This document shows, piece by piece, positions 4,906-8,792 of a DNA stretch of 8,792 nt (its first letter is position 1; each line of letters opens with the position of its first letter). This DNA is from Candidatus Moraniibacteriota bacterium. GTDB lineage: Bacteria; Patescibacteriota; Minisyncoccia; Moranbacterales; GCA-2747515. The DNA is taken from contig JALWAF010000030.1 in the NCBI GenBank assembly GCA_027016355.1, forward strand, positions 1-8,792. Reading direction: 5' to 3'. The position numbers and the translations under genes are program-made. The notes beneath the pieces are model-generated. The model was given only the letters and a program-made list of their open reading frames with translations, ran no database searches and had not been told where the DNA came from.

Positions 4906-6711
4906 ATGATTACAAAATATCACAAATTAATAATAGTGGTCATAATTACATTTATGGCAGTCGTCTCATTTTCCCTTGCTTGGACTGACTCTCTCACTTT
5001 TGACGAAGTGGCTCATATCTCCGCGGGCTATACTTACGTAAAAGCACATGACTATAGATTAAATCCAGAGCACCCTCCACTTCTCAAGGTTTTATCAGGA
5101 ATTGCAATTTTACCACTTAGACCAAACTTCGATTGGAATGCTAATTTTTGGACCACTCCAAATAACTACGGAGAATATGGACAATGGGCTGCTGGCAGAT
5201 ATTTACTACATCAATCAGGTAATAATACCGATTGGCTCGTATTTTGGGCTCGTGTTCCTGTTATTATTATTTCATTATTATTTGGAATATTTTTGTTTTT
5301 TTGGGGTAAAAAACTTGGTGGAATTATTACTGGACTTTTTGCACTTATTTTATACGCATTTGATCCAAACATCTTAGGTCATGATCATTTTGTCACAACT
5401 GATATAGCTATTGCACTTGCAATTGGAATCGCCTTTTATTTCTTCTTACAATTTATCAAAAAACCAACTTGGACAAATGCACTCATAGGTGGACTTGCTC
5501 TGGGAGTTGCACAAGTCACTAAATTTTCTGCAATTATCTTATTGCCAATTTTTGCACTAGTTCTAGTAACTTATCCAATAATCAAATATTACAAAAAAGA
5601 TGAAAGCAGACTTAAAGTGCTAGGACAATATATCCTAAAAGGCATATTTTCTATGATTATAATGTTTTTTACTATCTGGCTTGTCTACATACCAGTAACC
5701 TACAAAATGACTGCCGACATACTGCCACCTATTACCAAAATCAAAAGTCAGCCTGAAAAATATGCTCGCGACAAATACTTAAGCAATTTCATATTAACTG
5801 CAAACAATAATACTTTTACTCGTCCATTAGCAGTTTATGCACAAGGACTTATGCAAGTACTCAGTCGCGTAGATGATGGTAATGTAACTTATTTTTTAGG
5901 AAATGTATCGTCAGAAGCATCACGAATTTATTTCCCTTTTGTTTTTATTGCAAAGCAAACACTAGCACATTTATTTTTCTACTGTATTGCACTTACACTT
6001 ATTATCGTAATTTTTGTTCGTGGTGTATTTATGTTATTCACTCAAAAATTTCAAACTTCAATTATACAATTTCGAAAGTTTATATTGAGTAGATTTCATG
6101 AATTAGTTTTGGGTACATTTATTATTTTTTATAGTTATTTATCAATTACTGGAAATCTAAATATAGGATTTAGACATTTATTTCCTATAATGCCATTTAT
6201 ATATATAATCACTGCAAAAATTATTATTGATTCTTACAAAAATCTCAGAAATCCCAAAAGAAAAAAAATAGTAAGAAGTGCTTTTATAACACTTATCATT
6301 TTATTGGTTGCAATCGTCTTAAATGCTTATCCATACTATATGTCTTATTTCAACGCACTCTTTGGCGGACCTTTAAATGGTTGGCATTATGTAACAGATT
6401 CAAATGCAGATTGGGGTCAAGACCTCAAACGTCTTAAAATATATATCAACAAACATCCTGAAATTGATAAAATTCGAATTGATTATTTTGGTGGAGATGA
6501 TATACATAATCGACTTGGTGCAGACAAATATATATTGTGGTGGGACAGCAAACGTCCAATTGAACCTGGCTACTACGCACTTTCTACTTTCTTCATCCAA
6601 GAATCTGTTTATGATAAACAAAAGGCAGACGATGATAGTTACCGCTGGCTCCAAAACTACACACCCATTGATCAAGTTGGTACTTCTTTTTTGATTTACA
6701 AAATTAAATAA
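4906..6711 (+). CDS. GT39/PMT-type phospholipid-carrier-dependent glycosyltransferase
   Basis: 601 residues, a second GT-C enzyme clearly different from its neighbour. Helix 1 (about 7-25) is followed by the outside loop LTFDEVAHISAGYTYV, with the acidic pair D33, E34, and then RLNPEHPPLLK (51-61), a segment typical of this subfamily. Other family-like segments are ARVPVIIISLLFG (115-127), DPNILGHDHFVTTDIAIA (153-170) and GLALGVAQVTKFSAI (196-210). About ten membrane helices reach residue 480. A C-terminal outside domain follows, with SYFNALFGGPLNGWHY and DSNADWGQDLKRLK (498-511), a signature I associate with bacterial GT39 proteins. The predicted role is transfer of a sugar from a lipid-phosphate carrier to a protein or glycan at the outer membrane face. 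It lies 73 bp after the first enzyme, with no good promoter between them. Its stop codon lies 3 bp from that of the converging DUF2103 gene. Substrate is unknown. Confidence 0.88.
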   Translation: MITKYHKLIIVVIITFMAVVSFSLAWTDSLTFDEVAHISAGYTYVKAHDYRLNPEHPPLLKVLSGIAILPLRPNFDWNANFWTTPNNYGEYGQWAAGRYLLHQSGNNTDWLVFWARVPVIIISLLFGIFLFFWGKKLGGIITGLFALILYAFDPNILGHDHFVTTDIAIALAIGIAFYFFLQFIKKPTWTNALIGGLALGVAQVTKFSAIILLPIFALVLVTYPIIKYYKKDESRLKVLGQYILKGIFSMIIMFFTIWLVYIPVTYKMTADILPPITKIKSQPEKYARDKYLSNFILTANNNTFTRPLAVYAQGLMQVLSRVDDGNVTYFLGNVSSEASRIYFPFVFIAKQTLAHLFFYCIALTLIIVIFVRGVFMLFTQKFQTSIIQFRKFILSRFHELVLGTFIIFYSYLSITGNLNIGFRHLFPIMPFIYIITAKIIIDSYKNLRNPKRKKIVRSAFITLIILLVAIVLNAYPYYMSYFNALFGGPLNGWHYVTDSNADWGQDLKRLKIYINKHPEIDKIRIDYFGGDDIHNRLGADKYILWWDSKRPIEPGYYALSTFFIQESVYDKQKADDDSYRWLQNYTPIDQVGTSFLIYKIK

Positions 6712-6714
6712 GAC

Positions 6715-7026
6715 TTACTGCTTATACATATATTTATATTTTTGTGCGAACTCTTTAACCATGTCTTTTACATTATTTTTATTTTTTGTATAAACTCTTA
6801 TTTCTTGAATGCTAGCGCTACCTCTGACTTTTACTAATATACCAGAGTTAAGCTCTATTATTTTTATAGCGTGTTTACCACTTTTTATACCATGTTTTAT
6901 AAATCCTATTGAAATTTTATCAACTTCATTAACTTTTTGTAAAAAATCTACTAATTTTTCTGCCGCTGGTATCACTGTGGAATGACTTCCCGTTATTTTA
7001 CCTCCTTGCTTATGACCTTTTGACAT
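6715..7026 (-). CDS. DUF2103-family small protein
   Basis: 103 residues, basic, with no membrane segment. I recognise the pattern of the DUF2103 family, described in domain databases as predicted metal-binding. Matching segments are GGKITGSHSTVIPAA (8-22), ISIGFIKHGIKSGKHAIKI (39-57) and GILVKVRGSASIQEIRVYT (62-80). There are no Cys residues, so any metal site would have to use His (positions 5, 15, 45, 52) or acidic residues. The compact alpha/beta make-up and many Lys would also suit RNA or nucleic-acid binding, but that is only inference. It is the last gene of the holB-ftsQ operon, starting 5 bp after the ftsQ stop, so translation is probably coupled. The C-terminus KYKYMYKQ ends 3 bp from the stop codon of the converging glycosyltransferase gene, with no terminator visible between them. 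Family call from memory of the motif pattern; cellular role unknown. Confidence 0.75.
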   Translation of the reverse strand: MSKGHKQGGKITGSHSTVIPAAEKLVDFLQKVNEVDKISIGFIKHGIKSGKHAIKIIELNSGILVKVRGSASIQEIRVYTKNKNNVKDMVKEFAQKYKYMYKQ

Positions 7027-7031
7027 ATATT

Positions 7032-7958
7032 TTATTCATTTTCTTTTTTATCTTCGACTTCACTTTTTAATTCTTGCTCATCTTTTATAGATTGTTCAAC
7101 CCCATCTTTCATTTTATAAAATATTTTTTCTGAAAACCGCATGTCCACATACTCCAAATCACTACGACGACTTGGTAATTCTACTTTTTTTACAAATAAT
7201 CTTGCAATATCAAAAACCTCATCCAAATCATGTGACAAATCAATAATAATATACCATCCCTCATCAGTCATAAATTGCACCTCATGTGAACCTCGTGAGG
7301 CCACTCTAAATGGTTGTCCAATTTTTACATCTAATACATACACCAATTCTTTACTAAGTGTTTCGATTTTGTTCAAATATTCTTCTGTCATTACATGGTC
7401 CCCTATAGATATATCTTGATGTGTTTCATCAACTATTACAAAATGCTTATTCTCTACAACAACTGGATCTTCCATTGTTATTTCTCTTTCTGCAATTTCA
7501 CCATTGAGCACAAAACAAGATTTCATTGCCATACTCTTACACCAAATTGCTACATCATCGTACTCTTGAATGTCTATGATTATTTTATCTGGAAATTGCT
7601 TTGTAATATTTACATTTTTTATGCGATTATCTTTTAAGATATCCTCAATGATTTTATGTTTATTTACAAAAAAATAATTTTTTTTCTTAAGACAGGCTAT
7701 TACTTGACCATCTATATCACTCTCAATAACATTGATAATTTGATTTTTATCAGCTCTATTAGTACCTCGAATATCAAATTGATGTACATTCAATAAATTT
7801 GAACACAAAAAAATATAACCTACGCACCCTATAAAAATTATTACAACAAAAATAAAAAATCTTTGTTTCCAAGTACGTGGATTTTTTGTATTCTTTTTTC
7901 TTTGTTTGCGTGAGCTATTTTTACGACGTACTATTTTACTTTTTATTTTTTGCGCCAT
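7032..7958 (-). CDS. ftsQ: Cell division protein FtsQ/DivIB
   Basis: 308 residues. FtsQ/DivIB is a bitopic divisome protein that joins FtsB/FtsL (DivIC) and links early and late division proteins. A very basic cytosolic tail (1-33, many Lys and Arg) precedes one membrane helix at about 34-52. A POTRA domain follows at about 56-128: it opens with LNVHQFDIRGTNRADKNQI, continues with DNRIKNVNITKQFPDKIIID and ends IQEYDDVAIW. The beta domain follows, and the family's closing strand is visible as LEYVDMRFSEKIFYK. The last 30 residues are a charged, Glu/Lys-rich tail, longer than minimal family members. The gene starts 6 bp after the delta-prime stop and ends 5 bp before the DUF2103 gene, making one operon. 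No murein-synthesis or ftsA/ftsZ genes are next to it, so here ftsQ lies outside a classical dcw cluster, as far as the window shows. No Shine-Dalgarno is present before the ATG. Confidence 0.85.
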   Translation of the reverse strand: MAQKIKSKIVRRKNSSRKQRKKNTKNPRTWKQRFFIFVVIIFIGCVGYIFLCSNLLNVHQFDIRGTNRADKNQIINVIESDIDGQVIACLKKKNYFFVNKHKIIEDILKDNRIKNVNITKQFPDKIIIDIQEYDDVAIWCKSMAMKSCFVLNGEIAEREITMEDPVVVENKHFVIVDETHQDISIGDHVMTEEYLNKIETLSKELVYVLDVKIGQPFRVASRGSHEVQFMTDEGWYIIIDLSHDLDEVFDIARLFVKKVELPSRRSDLEYVDMRFSEKIFYKMKDGVEQSIKDEQELKSEVEDKKENE

Positions 7959-7964
7959 ACTAAC

Positions 7965-8792
7965 TTATACAATATTTATAAGGAGGTCTTCCAAAATTAA
8001 CTGTTTATTCACATTGGTTGAATTCATTCTATTTAACATTTGCTCTACTTTATCTGCTACTTTTATCAATTGAAATTTTTTAGTCTTATGTGCTGCAGCC
8101 CTTATACGATGAATCCATACTTGAAAAAAAGTTTGTAGATATACATCATCTTTTTTTGATAATTCCAATGCAAGATTCAGGCGCTCATATACCTTTTTTT
8201 GTGCAAGTGTTTGCAATTCATGTCTAGCATATTCCACCGTATCACGAAATTCCTTATCACTATGAATTCTATGTAAAAATCCTGGACGACCACTTATATC
8301 ATTCACGTATTCACTTTCACCATACACACTACAAAGCTCATCTGCATTTATAGTACCAAATCGCACGACAAAACAACGTGATTGGATTGTTTGTAATAAT
8401 CGATTCGTGTTATGTGTTATTAATATTATATATCTATCATTTCGTGGTTCCTCCAAAGTTTTCAAGAGTGCATTTTGTGCTGCAAATGTCATTTTATGAG
8501 CATCATCTATAATAAGTACTCTTGCTTTTTTATCAGGAGCAAGTGACATAGAATGTATAACATCTGTAATCGCTTCTACAGATATATCTTTTGTAATAAT
8601 TTTTTTCTTTTTTTCAATCTTTTCGGGCATTATGATATCTACATCACTATCTATTTGATTGCACAATTGCAATTCACCAAACATATCATCATTAACAATT
8701 CTATCAGCAAGAGATCTTGCAATAACTTGTTTACCCACATTTTCAGGACCCACAAATAAAAAGCTGTGATGCAAACCACTGCCTTGCACTGC
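7965..8792 (-). CDS. holB: DNA polymerase III delta-prime subunit (clamp loader), N-terminus outside the window
   Basis: 275 residues are visible. The frame is open to the right edge, so the true start lies beyond it; the GTG at 8789 is most likely an internal Val. By family length about 15-30 residues are missing. Counting that Val as 1: a P-loop-like GPENVGKQ (14-21), a degenerate Walker B VLIIDDAHKM (91-100), the clamp-loader segment QNALLKTLEEPRN (105-117), a sensor-1-like IILITHNTNRLL (121-132), and TIQSRC (134-139), the SRC motif that supplies the arginine finger in DnaX and delta prime. The P-loop has Gln where Thr/Ser normally follows Lys, and the Zn-binding Cys cluster seen in DnaX and many delta-prime proteins is absent. 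Both fit delta prime rather than the ATP-hydrolysing gamma/tau subunit. A short collar-like domain covers the C-terminus. The protein helps load the sliding clamp at the replication fork. It is first of the visible genes in the holB-ftsQ-DUF2103 operon. Confidence 0.83.
   Translation of the reverse strand, partial: AVQGSGLHHSFLFVGPENVGKQVIARSLADRIVNDDMFGELQLCNQIDSDVDIIMPEKIEKKKKIITKDISVEAITDVIHSMSLAPDKKARVLIIDDAHKMTFAAQNALLKTLEEPRNDRYIILITHNTNRLLQTIQSRCFVVRFGTINADELCSVYGESEYVNDISGRPGFLHRIHSDKEFRDTVEYARHELQTLAQKKVYERLNLALELSKKDDVYLQTFFQVWIHRIRAAAHKTKKFQLIKVADKVEQMLNRMNSTNVNKQLILEDLLINIV

Noticed and set aside
6400..6694. Overlapping frames of about 90 codons on both strands in the 3' part of the second glycosyltransferase gene
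   Set aside because: Both lie inside the conserved C-terminal domain of the glycosyltransferase and encode nothing recognisable.
7141..7637. Two plus-strand frames (92 and 80 codons) opposite ftsQ
   Set aside because: They are antisense shadows of ftsQ, whose POTRA and beta domains are recognisable across the region.
1..8792. Alternative genetic code (UGA read as Gly, known in some Patescibacteria)
   Set aside because: All genes read through to full family length with UGA as a stop, and their ends are TAA; no family domain needs an in-frame UGA to be completed.

Overview
The window is AT-rich, densely packed bacterial DNA with short intergenic gaps; the longest is 264 bases. It holds seven complete or nearly complete protein genes and one partial gene at the left edge. 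There is no rRNA, tRNA, CRISPR array or transposase. The best guess is a member of the Patescibacteria (Candidate Phyla Radiation). The reasons are low GC, compact layout, short helical N-terminal modules on membrane proteins, several lipid-carrier-dependent GT39-type glycosyltransferases, a DUF2103 protein, and the style of the intergenic palindromes. This assignment is inference from gene style; no marker gene here proves it. All seven visible stop codons are TAA. None of the visible starts has a convincing Shine-Dalgarno sequence.

Layout from left to right. (1) Positions 1-712, minus strand: the N-terminal 237 residues of an acidic, probably cytosolic protein of unknown function, with a strong extended -10 promoter that sits in a perfect 16-bp palindrome. 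(2) Positions 829-3141, minus strand: two membrane-protein genes, a single-pass protein with a large outside domain (1828-3141) and an RDD-family protein (829-1563). They begin with the same roughly 43-residue helical module. A 183-bp REP/BIME-like palindromic element (1585-1767) lies between them. (3) 3142-3269: a divergent promoter region. (4) Positions 3270-6711, plus strand: two different GT-C glycosyltransferases of the GT39/PMT_2 type, separated by 73 bp holding a second REP-like hairpin. (5) Positions 6715-8792, minus strand: a tight operon transcribed as clamp-loader delta prime (holB, partial), ftsQ and a DUF2103 protein, with 5-6 bp gaps. Its last stop codon lies 3 bp from the end of the second glycosyltransferase gene.

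Functionally the window combines housekeeping (replication clamp loader, cell division) with envelope work (sugar transfer from lipid carriers outside the membrane, and two membrane proteins that share a cytosolic module). The most unusual element is that pair of neighbouring membrane proteins with the same N-terminal module (30 of 43 residues identical, with a 23-bp identical DNA block) on unrelated bodies. I see no clear defence or mobile system.
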